Below, piece by piece: positions 1 through 8,037 of a stretch of DNA of 64,000 nt (position 1 is the stretch's first letter; each line of letters begins with the position of its first letter). The position numbers were made by a program, and so were the translations under genes. The DNA is from UBA2658 sp964617335 (lineage in GTDB: Bacteria; Bacillota; Clostridia; Oscillospirales; Oscillospiraceae), in contig CAZTXG010000002.1 of the NCBI GenBank assembly GCA_964617335.1, positions 36,726 through 100,725 on the forward strand. Reading direction: 5' to 3'. The notes below the pieces were generated by a model, which ran no database searches, was not told the origin of the DNA, and saw nothing but the letters and a program-made list of their open reading frames with translations.

Positions 1-267
1 CCCCATGTCCACACCAACAAAAAGGCGGTGCTGGGCCGTCTCGCTAAGGCGAGGGGGCATCTTGATTCCGTTATGACCATGATAGAAAACGACAGGGATT
101 GCGCTGAGGTTTTAGTGCAAATTGCAGCCGTCCGGTCAGCGATAAATAATGCCGGCAAGGTTATTTTGCAGGACCATATCGCGGAATGTGTCATAGAAGC
201 GGTTTCCTGCGGTGACTATGAAAAAATAGAGGACCTTAACAAGGCAATAGAACGATTTATGAAGTAA
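1..267 (+). CDS. CsoR/FrmR-family metal-sensing transcriptional repressor (5' partial)
   Basis: The frame is open from the first base, so the N-terminus lies outside the window; 88 residues are visible. The all-helical DUF156 fold is recognisable from GRLAKARGHLDSVMTMIE and the conserved core DRDCAEVLVQIAAVRSA followed by DHIAEC. In CsoR proteins a Cys, a His and a Cys bind the regulatory metal. Here they are Cys34, His59 and Cys63 of the visible part, the Cu(I)-type C-H-C pattern rather than the sulfide-sensing CstR pattern. An additional His lies near the visible N-terminus. These proteins normally repress a neighbouring metal-efflux or detoxification operon and release DNA on metal binding; the target would lie to the left. 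A strong hairpin follows the stop. Family assignment is firm, the exact metal is inferred. Confidence 0.85.
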   Translation, partial: PHVHTNKKAVLGRLAKARGHLDSVMTMIENDRDCAEVLVQIAAVRSAINNAGKVILQDHIAECVIEAVSCGDYEKIEDLNKAIERFMK

Positions 268-294
268 AAAAGCATAAAGCAAATAAATAAGGTA

Positions 295-357
295 GGTATA
301 CGCGAGGCTGTGATTTGGTCACAACACTCAAAAAGCGTATACCTTCTCTTATTTTTT
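295..357 (+). terminator. Intrinsic terminator with nested hairpin after the CsoR-like gene
   Basis: A perfect 9-bp stem, GGTATACGC (295-303) with GCGTATACC (335-343), encloses a second 5-bp hairpin (TGTGA/TCACA) and is followed by a T-rich tract ending ATTTTTT. The large branched loop is unusual for a simple terminator. Confidence 0.65.
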
Positions 358-831
358 GCACAAAATTGTCTGTATGGCCAAGTCTCGGTTGCAATTATAT
401 TAAATTTAGTATAAGATGATAACCATGTTAAATATAATTGAAAAGCAGCTTAAGAAGTGTTATGCTGTGGCATTTAAATCAGGAAAAATCAATTTGGGTT
501 TTTCCAAAGGGGGAATATATAGGGAAGTATGTAAAAAGTAATAAAGGAAAGTGCCGAAATATTCGAAATTGCATTGAGATTCCCCGCCATTAATAGCATT
601 TAGCGGTCTCTTCATTGGACATGTTTACGAAATATTTTGCATCTTATCTTATATTATCTACAAACATTGCCCGCAAGTTAAATATCGATTGCATTTGTTA
701 AATTTTTAGTTTAGAATTAACTGAGTGCAGATATTGACATTTCGACTTCGATTATTTCGAAAAGAGCATTTTCCTCGGGAAAAAGCGAGAGATTTCACTA
801 TCAATATGTATATGGTAAAGGAGTTCAAATT
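358..831. other. AT-rich intergenic region without a convincing gene
   Basis: This 474-bp gap contains no gene I can support. A 38-codon open frame at 425-541 encodes a Lys-rich peptide with two Cys but lacks a credible ribosome binding site. The right part carries a promoter candidate for the CoA-transferase gene (689-717). The sequence between is AT-rich with short homopolymer runs and no clear RNA structure. Confidence 0.5.
689..717 (+). promoter_or_regulatory. Candidate sigma-A promoter for the CoA-transferase gene
   Basis: TTGCAT and TAGAAT are separated by 17 bp. Transcription would start near 724 and give a leader of about 107 nt before the start codon at 832. Confidence 0.4.
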
Positions 832-2277
832 ATGGCGAAAAGAAATCTTAGCGGTGACTGGAAGCAGCACTACAAGGACCATCTCATTACCTTGGAGGAA
901 GCTGTTGACAAGCTTGAAGACGGGGACTGTGTATTTTTAGGACAGGCCACCATGAATCCCCTGGCCTTCCTTGATGCTATCTACGAAAAGAAAGACAAGT
1001 TCAAGAACCTCGGTTTCTGGTACAATGTCATGAGCGGCCCCGCAAATATGGTTTTCGATCCTAACGCAAAAGATCATTTCAAGCTTCGCAGTATCTATCA
1101 GCTGCCCATTGAGCGTATGGCTATCGACGAAGGCTCTATTCAGGTTCTCGGCTCCGGCTACGACCAGTACGAATACAGTATGTGGGAAAACGGCGTTAAC
1201 ACCACCGCCCTCACCTACTGCCCTCCCGATGAAAACGGCTGGTGCAACTGCGGCTGCTATGGCGTCTGCACAAACAACACCATCTCCCGCGACCCCCGCG
1301 TGGTGAAAAAGTTTGCTTTTATTGACAAGACCGGTGTTTATCCCGCTCCTGGTCCGGAAGAGGAAATAAGCGTTCACATTACCGACTTTGACTACATAAT
1401 CGAGCTTGACACAGAAATGCTTGAGATTCCTTCTCCTCTGCCCACACCGGTTGATGAGAAAATCGGCTCATACATCATTCCCTACCTCAGAAACGGTGAC
1501 AAGATTCAAATCGGCTACGGCGGTCTTGGTGAAATTATAATCAAGTCCCTTAACGATTTCTCCGGCACCTTCGAAATATTCTCCGAGGTACTTTGTGACA
1601 ACATGGTTCCCATGGTTGAATCCGGCAAGGTTACGGCCCTTTATGCTTCCAGCCCCGGCGGCTGCAGTGAGGCAACCTTTAAATGGCTTGCAACCACCGA
1701 CAAAGACGTTCGTCTTTATCCGAGAACCCTCTGCATAGATCCTCTTGGAGTTATGGAGCAGGAGAACATGGTTGCCATTAACTCCACCTTTATGTGCGAC
1801 CTTCTCGGTCAGTGCTGCTCTGAAGCTCAGGGCCTGCGCCCCTACACCGGCATGGGCGGCTCTTTGGCATACATCTACGGCTCACAGCGTTGTAAGGGCG
1901 GCCGCAGCTTCATCTGCCTGCGCTCCACATATAAGGACGCAAACGGCGAAAGACAGTCCAACGTTCAGCCCTGGCTGCCCGAAGGCAGCATAGTCTCCAT
2001 GCTGAAAAACTATGTTATGTTCCTGGTTTCCGAATGGGGCGTAGCAGACGTTTACCTCAAGACCTATCCCGAGAGAATCAAGGCCATCATCAAGATTGCC
2101 CATCCGGACTTCCGCGAGTGGCTGAAAGAAAAGATTCTCACCACACCTCTTATTGACGAAAAGGATTTAGTAGGCTACGATATGTTTGACGAAAAAATAC
2201 CCGAGCCCAGACAGCCGGCAACCTGCGTTCCCTTCAGACAGTATGAGTTCCCCATCCGTGATGACATGGAAAAATAA
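832..2277 (+). CDS. Acetyl-CoA hydrolase/transferase (class I CoA-transferase) family protein
   Basis: The 481-residue protein belongs to the class I CoA-transferase family that includes 4-hydroxybutyrate and butyryl-CoA:acetate CoA-transferases, which move CoA between an acyl-CoA and a free acid through a glutamyl-CoA intermediate. Visible marks are the glycine-rich IQIGYGGLGE at about 225-234, a likely catalytic Glu252 in FSEVLCDNMV, and the C-terminal-domain signature SEWGVADV near 400. The start is set by an AAAGGAG box 8-9 nt upstream of ATG 832. It is longer than the typical ~440-450 residues of butyryl-CoA transferases and has a Cys-rich stretch (WCNCGCYGVC, 137-146). It is monocistronic, with its own promoter candidate and a terminator directly after the stop. 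Substrate cannot be read from sequence; a role in short-chain acid fermentation is inferred. Confidence 0.8.
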   Translation: MAKRNLSGDWKQHYKDHLITLEEAVDKLEDGDCVFLGQATMNPLAFLDAIYEKKDKFKNLGFWYNVMSGPANMVFDPNAKDHFKLRSIYQLPIERMAIDEGSIQVLGSGYDQYEYSMWENGVNTTALTYCPPDENGWCNCGCYGVCTNNTISRDPRVVKKFAFIDKTGVYPAPGPEEEISVHITDFDYIIELDTEMLEIPSPLPTPVDEKIGSYIIPYLRNGDKIQIGYGGLGEIIIKSLNDFSGTFEIFSEVLCDNMVPMVESGKVTALYASSPGGCSEATFKWLATTDKDVRLYPRTLCIDPLGVMEQENMVAINSTFMCDLLGQCCSEAQGLRPYTGMGGSLAYIYGSQRCKGGRSFICLRSTYKDANGERQSNVQPWLPEGSIVSMLKNYVMFLVSEWGVADVYLKTYPERIKAIIKIAHPDFREWLKEKILTTPLIDEKDLVGYDMFDEKIPEPRQPATCVPFRQYEFPIRDDMEK

Positions 2278-2290
2278 GCTTAAATCTAGA

Positions 2291-2323
2291 AACCGCGGCG
2301 AAGTTTTTCGCCGCGGTTTTACT
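2291..2323 (+). terminator. Intrinsic terminator after the CoA-transferase gene
   Basis: A 12-bp perfect stem (2291-2302 with 2307-2318) with a 4-nt loop is followed by TTTT and a second T run. Confidence 0.85.
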
Positions 2324-2433
2324 GTTTTTGAGTAATTTTATAAATAATCTCAGATTCTCTGCCTAAGCTTATTGAAAACCTCGCTTATAATTGATACAAT
2401 AAACAACAAAGTCTTTTGAGAGGCGTTAGCAAA

Positions 2434-3975
2434 ATGAAATATGTATCAAACGGGTTTCCGGATAATATAGAGCATATAAGCTTTGATGTGATAATAATCG
2501 GCGCCGGTATAGCAGGACTATACACGGCCCTTCATATCGACGAGAGGTACTCTTGCTGCATTCTAAGCAAGGGCAATGTGGACCTTAGCAACTCCTGGCT
2601 TGCTCAGGGGGGGATTGCTGCCGCCATAGCCATGGACGACCGGCCTAAATATCACTATGAAGACACCTTCACGGCAGGTGCCGGCATATGCGACAATGCT
2701 GCCGTTAGTGTCTTGGTTTCGGAAGGGCCTTCAGACGTAAAAAGGCTTGTCGAAATGCGGGTTCCCTTCGACCTTGACGGGGAGGGGGATCTTGACATTA
2801 CCCGAGAGGGGGGGCACCGACGCCGCCGTGTTGTCCACGCAGGGGGCGACGCTACAGGGCGTGAAACGGTGAAGGCTCTGGAGCATATTGCCTCCCAGAG
2901 AAAAAATGTAACCTTCATGGCAGACAGCTTTTTAACGGATATATTAACAGATTCAAATGGAGCTGTTACCGGCTGCGCTGTTTTAGATAAAGATGATGTT
3001 TTAAAAATACTGGACTCCGGAAGCGTGGTTATAGCAACCGGCGGCATAGGTCAGGTTTATAAGGTCAGCACAAACCCCGCTGTGGCCACAGGGGACGGAT
3101 TAGCTGCAGCCATGCGTGTCGGAGCAAAGCTTAAAGATATGGAGTTTATCCAGTTTCACCCCACGGGCCTATGGACAAGTAAGGACGAAAACCGTGCCTT
3201 TCTCATATCCGAGGCAGTGCGGGGGGAAGGCGGTCTTCTCAAAAATGCCGCGGGAGAGCGCTTTATGCTGGGTCAACACGAATTGGCAGAGCTTGCACCC
3301 AGAGACATTGTCGCCCGTGCCATAACAGAGGAAATGAAAAGACGGGGTGAGGACCATGTGTTTGTGGATATAACTGAAAAGTCCTCGGAATACCTTCAAA
3401 AAAGGTTCCCCACCATATATAATGAATGCCTAAGCCGCGGCATAGACATATCGAAAGACTGGATACCTGTCTGCCCTGTTCAGCACTATCTCATTGGGGG
3501 CATACAGACGAATCTTCACGCTAAAACCAATGTCAGCGGCCTTTATGCCTGCGGCGAGGCAGCCTCCACAGGTGTTCATGGGGCAAACCGCCTGGCCTCA
3601 AATTCCATGCTGGAATGTTTGGTTTTCGGCAGGCGTGCGGCCGAGCATATAAACGCAAGGCTGGCAGAGCCTTCAGAAAGCCTGCCTTCAAAGCTTAGCC
3701 ATATAGAACCTCGGCCCATAAAAGAGTGGGACCTTGCCCCTTTGCGCTCTGAAATTCAGCAGCTTATGAATGATAATTGCTTTGTCAGCCGCAGGGAAAA
3801 AGATATGAAAAAAGCTCTGAGCAGGGTTTCGGAAATAAGACAGGAGCTTGAGCAGGGCTATTGTGAGGGCAGGGAATACATTGAAACCCTGAACATCTCT
3901 TTAGTTGCCGAGAGGATTTTACTTTCAGCCATAGAGAGAAAAGACAGTGTTGGGGCCCATTACAGGGAGGATTGA
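2434..3975 (+). CDS. nadB: L-aspartate oxidase
   Basis: This 513-residue flavoprotein oxidises L-aspartate to iminoaspartate, the first step of de novo NAD synthesis. It belongs to the succinate dehydrogenase/fumarate reductase flavoprotein family. Seen in sequence: FAD-binding GAGIAG at residues 23-28, the substrate-domain Arg/His-rich stretch EGGHRRRRVVHAGGDATG near 123-140, and the FAD-linked signature GEAASTGVHGANRLASNS near 374. ATG 2434 is chosen because GAGAGG sits 10 nt upstream; an in-frame TTG at 2416 is an alternative with no such site. The nadC start follows the stop by 4 nt, so the two are cotranscribed. Quinolinate synthase (nadA), which must use the unstable product, is not in this window. 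In an anaerobe fumarate rather than oxygen is the likely electron acceptor (inference). Confidence 0.95.
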   Translation: MKYVSNGFPDNIEHISFDVIIIGAGIAGLYTALHIDERYSCCILSKGNVDLSNSWLAQGGIAAAIAMDDRPKYHYEDTFTAGAGICDNAAVSVLVSEGPSDVKRLVEMRVPFDLDGEGDLDITREGGHRRRRVVHAGGDATGRETVKALEHIASQRKNVTFMADSFLTDILTDSNGAVTGCAVLDKDDVLKILDSGSVVIATGGIGQVYKVSTNPAVATGDGLAAAMRVGAKLKDMEFIQFHPTGLWTSKDENRAFLISEAVRGEGGLLKNAAGERFMLGQHELAELAPRDIVARAITEEMKRRGEDHVFVDITEKSSEYLQKRFPTIYNECLSRGIDISKDWIPVCPVQHYLIGGIQTNLHAKTNVSGLYACGEAASTGVHGANRLASNSMLECLVFGRRAAEHINARLAEPSESLPSKLSHIEPRPIKEWDLAPLRSEIQQLMNDNCFVSRREKDMKKALSRVSEIRQELEQGYCEGREYIETLNISLVAERILLSAIERKDSVGAHYRED

Positions 3976-3979
3976 GCAT

Positions 3980-4807
3980 ATGGACTTTATAGGACTTGAC
4001 GAAATTCTTTTAAATGCCCTTCGTGAGGATATAGGCACAGGAGATTTGACAACCATTTCCTGCATTCCGGCAGAAAACCGCTCCGAAGGTGTTTTCATTG
4101 CGAAAGAAGACGGGGTTTTGTGCGGTCTTGAAATTGCCGCCAGGGTCTTTGCTCTTGTGGACAAAGACATAAGCCTCGCCCTTTTGAAAAAAGACGGAGA
4201 CAAGGTGAGTAAGGGAGAAGTTTTCGCCGAAATATCAGGCCCATCTCGTGGCATACTCACAGGGGAGCGGGTGGCATTAAACCTTATGCAGCGCCTTTCC
4301 GGCACGGCCACAGCGGCAGAAAAGGCAGCCCAGGCAGTTTCGGGCACAAAGGCCCGAGTGGTTGACACAAGGAAAACAAGCCCCGGCCTGCGTGTTCTGG
4401 AAAAATACGCAGTCAGAACAGGAGGCTGCTATAACCACCGCTTTAATCTGGCAGACGGAGTTTTAATTAAAGATAACCATATAAAAGCGGCAGGCAGCAT
4501 TGAAAAGGCAGTTCTAGCCGCAAGAAATGCCGTCCCCCACCTTATGAAAATAGAGGTGGAAACGGAAAACCTTTCTCAGGTACAGCAGGCTCTTGACGCA
4601 GGGGCGGACATTATCATGCTGGATAATATGACAAATGAGCAGATGGCGAAAGCTGTGGAGCTTGTAAACGGACGTGCCATAACCGAGGCTTCGGGGAATA
4701 TGGGGGAAAAAGACCTTCACGAGGTGGCAAAAACAGGGGTAGACTTTATATCCATAGGCGCCTTGACCCACAGTGTAAAGGCCATGGATATTAGCCTTAA
4801 GTTTTAG
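3980..4807 (+). CDS. nadC: Nicotinate-nucleotide diphosphorylase (carboxylating)
   Basis: Quinolinate phosphoribosyltransferase of 275 residues. It converts quinolinate and PRPP to nicotinate mononucleotide with release of CO2. Diagnostic stretches are LREDIGTGDLT near the N-terminus, the active-site TRKTSPGLR and HRFNLADGVLIKDNH, and the C-terminal barrel segment EASGNMG. ATG 3980 is preferred over an upstream in-frame start at 3947 because AGGGAGG lies 9 nt before it and the family begins at this point. It follows nadB by 4 nt in the same operon, and a strong bidirectional terminator ends the unit. Confidence 0.95.
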   Translation: MDFIGLDEILLNALREDIGTGDLTTISCIPAENRSEGVFIAKEDGVLCGLEIAARVFALVDKDISLALLKKDGDKVSKGEVFAEISGPSRGILTGERVALNLMQRLSGTATAAEKAAQAVSGTKARVVDTRKTSPGLRVLEKYAVRTGGCYNHRFNLADGVLIKDNHIKAAGSIEKAVLAARNAVPHLMKIEVETENLSQVQQALDAGADIIMLDNMTNEQMAKAVELVNGRAITEASGNMGEKDLHEVAKTGVDFISIGALTHSVKAMDISLKF

Positions 4808-4886
4808 CTGTCTTTTTAAATAGGCAGAAAAAAGCCGGAATGCCGGAGTTTTTAAAAACTAAAGGCTTTCTATAAACACAAGAAAA

Positions 4887-4910
4887 CGGAGCGGCCAAAA
4901 GGCCGCTCCG
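4887..4910. terminator. Bidirectional terminator between nadC and the hibernation factor gene
   Basis: A perfect 10-bp GC-rich stem, CGGAGCGGCC with GGCCGCTCCG, has an AAAA loop. It separates two convergent genes. Confidence 0.7.
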
Positions 4911-4938
4911 CATTTATATGTGAAATAAACTTTTAAAA

Positions 4939-5472
4939 TTAGATGGAGTCACAAATCATGCCGTAGCCCCCGTTGTGACGGCGGTATACAACGGCAAAGG
5001 CGCCGCCTTCGTCTTCGTTTTTGAAGGCGAAAAACTCATGCTCAAGAAGGTTCATCTGGAGGATGGCCTCGTCGGTGCTCATATGCTTTATGGGGAAGCG
5101 CTTTATGCGCACAATGTCAAATTCCTTTTCCTCCGGCTCGCTGATATAGCTTTCGCTGATTTCCCTTTCAAAGGCCCCTTCACGAAGGCGCTTTTCAAGG
5201 CGTGTTTTGTTTTTGCGAATCTGCCTTTCTATGGAAGCACAAGCGGAATCGATGGAAGCGTGCATATCGCCTGTAAGCTCGCTTACCCGATAGAAGGTTC
5301 CGTTGTTTTCAATGGTGACCTCTGCCCTATATCTGCCCCTTTCGGAGCTGAAAGTTACAAAGGCTTCTGCCTGCCCTCGGAAAAAACGGTCTATTTTGCC
5401 GACTTTTCTTTCGGCGTATTCTTTTACCTCATCGGATACTTGAATTTTCTTTTCAGTGAAGGTAAATTTCAT
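4939..5472 (-). CDS. hpf: Ribosome hibernation promoting factor, long form
   Basis: A 177-residue HPF/YfiA (RaiA) protein that binds the 30S decoding centre and, in its long form, dimerises ribosomes into inactive 100S particles in stationary phase. The N-terminal S30AE domain (about 1-100, FTFTEKKIQVSDEVKEYAER) is followed by a linker and the C-terminal dimerisation domain (about 120-177, FDIVRIKRFPIKHMSTDEA) that defines the long form of Firmicutes. ATG 5472 is chosen because AAGGAG lies 9 nt upstream; the TTG at 5481 abuts that site and cannot use it. It is a single gene with its own promoter candidate. Confidence 0.95.
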   Translation of the reverse strand: MKFTFTEKKIQVSDEVKEYAERKVGKIDRFFRGQAEAFVTFSSERGRYRAEVTIENNGTFYRVSELTGDMHASIDSACASIERQIRKNKTRLEKRLREGAFEREISESYISEPEEKEFDIVRIKRFPIKHMSTDEAILQMNLLEHEFFAFKNEDEGGAFAVVYRRHNGGYGMICDSI

Positions 5473-5565
5473 ATTGTCCAACTCCTTCTCTCGGCGAAAC
5501 GCCCAATGTTTGTAAACGCCTTATACGAATATAAACCAGAGTTTAATTTGCGTTTACTTGGATTA

Positions 5566-5593
5566 ATTATACCATAAAACCCGTTTAAAACAA
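5566..5593 (-). promoter_or_regulatory. Candidate sigma-A promoter for hpf
   Basis: On the minus strand TTGTTT and TATAAT are separated by 16 bp, and the -10 box is preceded by TGG. The predicted leader is about 85 nt. Confidence 0.5.
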
Positions 5594-5707
5594 TAACTAA
5601 GTCACAATTTATAAAAATCTACAGTCTGTCCCCGACAGGAGGACAGAGAAAAGAAGGAGACGGAGGGCTATGAAATTAAATACAAAGCAAATGTAACACA
5701 AAACCAG

Positions 5708-5736
5708 TTGACTTTCCTCAAAATTAAACGTAAAAT
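5708..5736 (+). promoter_or_regulatory. Candidate sigma-A promoter for the MATE gene
   Basis: TTGACT and TAAAAT are separated by 17 bp. The leader to the start at 5853 would be about 110 nt. Confidence 0.5.
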
Positions 5737-5852
5737 AATTAAGTTAGCCTCTTTGTTTTTAAAACCGAGAAAGGCATTTTTTATTCTGTGTTTTTCCGGT
5801 CAATAACAAAGAAGGCTTTTTTCACCCTAAATACACCACATAGGAGAGTTTT

Positions 5853-7250
5853 ATGTTTGCCTATATGAAGCGCGGCAGGGGTTTTTACAGGGATTTATTT
5901 TCTCTTGCCCTGCCCATAGTATTTCAAAACTTAATAATGACAGCTCTCGGCATAGTGGATATTTTTATGGTGGGGCTTCTTGGTGAGGGGCCAATGGCGG
6001 CTGTAACTGTTGCAAACACTCCGGTTTTTGTAATTCAGCTTATAGTGTTCGGCCTGCAAAGCGGCTCTGCGGTTTTGATAAGCCAATACTGGGGAAAACA
6101 AGACAAGGAAGCCATAAATCGTGTTATAGGTATAGGCCTTTACATAGCCGGAGCGATAAGCACGGTATTTGCCTTTGTGATGTTCTTTTTCCCAAGTCAA
6201 ATGATGGGGCTTTTCAGCAATAATGAGGAGCTTATCCCCATGGCGGCGGAATACGCAAGGGTTATAGGCTTTGCCTATATTGCCTACAGCCTGTTCTCAG
6301 TTTATATGGGCGCCCACAGAAGCATGGAAAACCCAAAGCTGGGGCTTATAATATCCGCTGCTGCCATGGTGGTGAATACTTTTTTAAACTGGGTGCTTAT
6401 TTTCGGAAAGCTTGGCGCCCCCGCCTTGGGGATTAAGGGAGCGGCAATAGCAACTTTAATCGCCTGTATCGCGGGGCTTATATTCACCCTTATACACGTT
6501 AAGTTCAGCGGAAGGTTTAAGCTTTCCTTTAAGCTTATATTAAGACCCGGCAAAGCCATGATAAAGGAGTTTTTAAAATACTCCACACCTGTTGTAATAA
6601 ACGAAACGGCCTGGGGTCTTGGCACTGCCCTATACCCCACCATAATGGGGCATATGGCAAACAGCAAGGAAATTTTAGCTGCCCATACCGTTGCGGGGAA
6701 TATAGATAAAATTTGCACGGTTGCGGTTTTCGCTGTTGCCGCCACGGCCTCTGTAATAGTGGGCAGGGAAATCGGCAAGGGAAATAAAGACGAGGTATAT
6801 GACGTGGGAGCGGCCCTTACAACAGTGTCTTTTGTTATGGGCCTTGCCACAGGGCTTATAATGCTGCTGCTTTTAAAAGTGTTTATAGAACCTTTTGTAT
6901 ATCCGCTTTTCGGAATGTCGGCCCTTTCCTCAAACATTGCCAGCATGATGCAAAGAATAACATTTCTCCTTATTGCCGTAAGAGCTTTTAACACCACAAA
7001 CGTGGTGGGGGTTTTGCGGGGCGGCGGGGACGTGAAGGCGGCGGCCCTCATAGACATAGCACCCCTGTGGGTAATTGCAATTCCCATGGCCGCCATATGC
7101 GGGCTTGTTTTAAAGCTTAGTGTTATTTGGGTGGTTCTTGCAAAGGCAGCCGAGGATATTGTTAAATTCAGCATAGGTCTATGGCGCTTCCGCTCAAAAA
7201 AATGGATAAACGATGTCACTATAAAAACAGCAAAGCGTTCGGAGCTTTAG
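5853..7250 (+). CDS. MATE family multidrug/cation antiporter
   Basis: A 465-residue polytopic membrane protein with the two-fold repeat of about six helices each that defines MATE transporters, which expel drugs or metabolites using a Na+ or H+ gradient. The N-terminal half starts FYRDLFSLALPIVFQNL and has the family-typical MVGLLGEGPMAAVTVANTP. The second half begins near residue 240 with YSTPVVINETAWGLGTALYP. Length matches the family. AGGAG stands about 8 nt before ATG 5853. The gene appears monocistronic; its last codons form the left arm of a hairpin. The substrate is unknown. Confidence 0.88.
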   Translation: MFAYMKRGRGFYRDLFSLALPIVFQNLIMTALGIVDIFMVGLLGEGPMAAVTVANTPVFVIQLIVFGLQSGSAVLISQYWGKQDKEAINRVIGIGLYIAGAISTVFAFVMFFFPSQMMGLFSNNEELIPMAAEYARVIGFAYIAYSLFSVYMGAHRSMENPKLGLIISAAAMVVNTFLNWVLIFGKLGAPALGIKGAAIATLIACIAGLIFTLIHVKFSGRFKLSFKLILRPGKAMIKEFLKYSTPVVINETAWGLGTALYPTIMGHMANSKEILAAHTVAGNIDKICTVAVFAVAATASVIVGREIGKGNKDEVYDVGAALTTVSFVMGLATGLIMLLLLKVFIEPFVYPLFGMSALSSNIASMMQRITFLLIAVRAFNTTNVVGVLRGGGDVKAAALIDIAPLWVIAIPMAAICGLVLKLSVIWVVLAKAAEDIVKFSIGLWRFRSKKWINDVTIKTAKRSEL

Positions 7251-7267
7251 GGCTTTCCGAACGCTTT
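7232..7267 (+). terminator. Hairpin overlapping the MATE stop codon
   Basis: A perfect 12-bp stem (AAAGCGTTCGGA, 7232-7243, with its complement at 7256-7267) straddles the TAG at 7248-7250. No long T tract follows, so termination is probable but not certain. Confidence 0.5.
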
Positions 7268-7274
7268 ACAGCTT

Positions 7275-7337
7275 TAGGGTGTGTTGACACAAAATGCGCC
7301 AAAATCTGTACATTTCGGATAGTGTCAACACGCCCTA
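7275..7337. repeat. Short TA-flanked inverted-repeat element (MITE-like)
   Basis: The arms TAGGGTGTGTTGACAC (7275-7290) and GTGTCAACACGCCCTA (7322-7337) pair over 16 bp with one G-T, around a 31-nt centre. Both ends are TA, the duplication typical of IS630/mariner-type elements. The left 19 nt (7274-7292) recur exactly beside leuA (24813-24831, opposite strand). It sits between the convergent MATE and ridA genes. Confidence 0.6.
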
Positions 7338-7351
7338 GTAACAGCTACAGC

Positions 7352-7735
7352 TTATATAAAAGCTATGGCTTCAATTTCAATTTTTACATCTTTTGGGAGC
7401 TTTGCCACTTGAACCGCCGAGCGGGCAGGGTGGTTTTCCGTGAAAAACTCTGCATAAATTGCGTTCATGACCGCAAAGTCATTTATATCCGTTAGGAAAA
7501 CCGTGGTTTTCACCACGTTTTCAAGGCCTGCGCCTGCCGCCTCTAAAACGGCCTTAAGGTTATTAAGGCTTTGACGGGCCTGAGCCTCTATGCTGCTTCC
7601 GGCAACGCTGCCTGTGGCAGGGTCTATGGGGATTTGACCGGAAATGAAAACTGCCGTTCCTTTGGCGATTATGCCCTGGGAATAGGGACCTATGGCCGAG
7701 GGGGCTTTGTTTGTTGAAACAGGCTTTTTCTCCAT
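7352..7735 (-). CDS. ridA: Reactive intermediate/imine deaminase RidA
   Basis: A 127-residue YjgF/YER057c/UK114 protein that hydrolyses reactive enamines and imines, such as 2-aminoacrylate formed by PLP-dependent dehydratases. The key Arg105 is present in HPARSAVQV, along with the family stretches IGPYSQGI and FISGQIPIDP. Length is canonical. A GAGAGGAG box lies 13 nt before the ATG. It stands alone, converging with the MATE gene. RidA proteins protect branched-chain amino acid synthesis and other PLP pathways, which fits the leu/ilv block further along (inference). Confidence 0.93.
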   Translation of the reverse strand: MEKKPVSTNKAPSAIGPYSQGIIAKGTAVFISGQIPIDPATGSVAGSSIEAQARQSLNNLKAVLEAAGAGLENVVKTTVFLTDINDFAVMNAIYAEFFTENHPARSAVQVAKLPKDVKIEIEAIAFI

Positions 7736-8037
7736 AATATTTATTAAACTCCTCTCTCATATAAAGTTTGTACAAAAGGAAGATCCTAGGGGTGTTTTTA
7801 ATAAGTATATCACCCTCGGGGCCAAAGATTAAGATGATTTTTCAGGAAGATAAAATATTCTATGTTTTTTTGAGCTTTTAACAGTTAATGGACGAAGTTT
7901 TAGGGCAAGAATACAAAAGCTCATAAAAAAGCCGATTTAAAAGAAATGTATTGCGGGTAAATGCTTGAAAATAGCTGAAAGCATGATAAAATAGAGATTA
8001 CTGTAAATTTTCTTTATATGGGAGGTTTATGCTTACT
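7736..8037. other. Divergent intergenic region between ridA and htpG
   Basis: This AT-rich 302-bp gap contains the htpG promoter candidate at 7965-7992 and no gene. No CIRCE inverted repeat (TTAGCACTC-N9-GAGTGCTAA) was seen, so HrcA control of htpG is not indicated. Confidence 0.5.
7965..7992 (+). promoter_or_regulatory. Candidate sigma-A promoter for htpG
   Basis: TTGAAA and TAAAAT are separated by 16 bp, with TGA just before the -10 box. Confidence 0.5.

Larger units (their letters stand above)
5473..5852. other. Divergent intergenic region between hpf and the MATE gene
   Basis: The gap holds a promoter candidate for each flanking gene and no gene I can support. A 7-bp-scale hairpin (CTGTCC/GGACAG) lies near 5625-5646, and an 8-residue open frame at 5670-5696 is probably chance. 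An imperfect hairpin followed by a T run lies about 70-110 nt before the MATE start and might act as an attenuator, but no known riboswitch class was recognised. Confidence 0.45.

Noticed and set aside
425..541. 38-codon open frame with a weak upstream promoter (TTGCAA-N15-TATAAG)
   Set aside because: No ribosome binding site, no recognised peptide family, AT-rich surroundings; probably chance.
5670..5696. 8-residue open frame after GGAGGG, possible leader peptide
   Set aside because: The spacing to the GGAGGG box is too short and it ends before the MATE promoter, so it cannot be a leader for that gene.
5731..5852. Riboswitch in the MATE leader
   Set aside because: A short hairpin and T run are present but no known aptamer pattern could be recognised, and the leader is short.
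6302..7219. 305-codon minus-strand frame opposite the MATE gene
   Set aside because: Composition and position are those of a shadow frame; the plus strand encodes a clear MATE protein.
7736..8037. CIRCE heat-shock operator before htpG
   Set aside because: The inverted repeat was looked for and not found.
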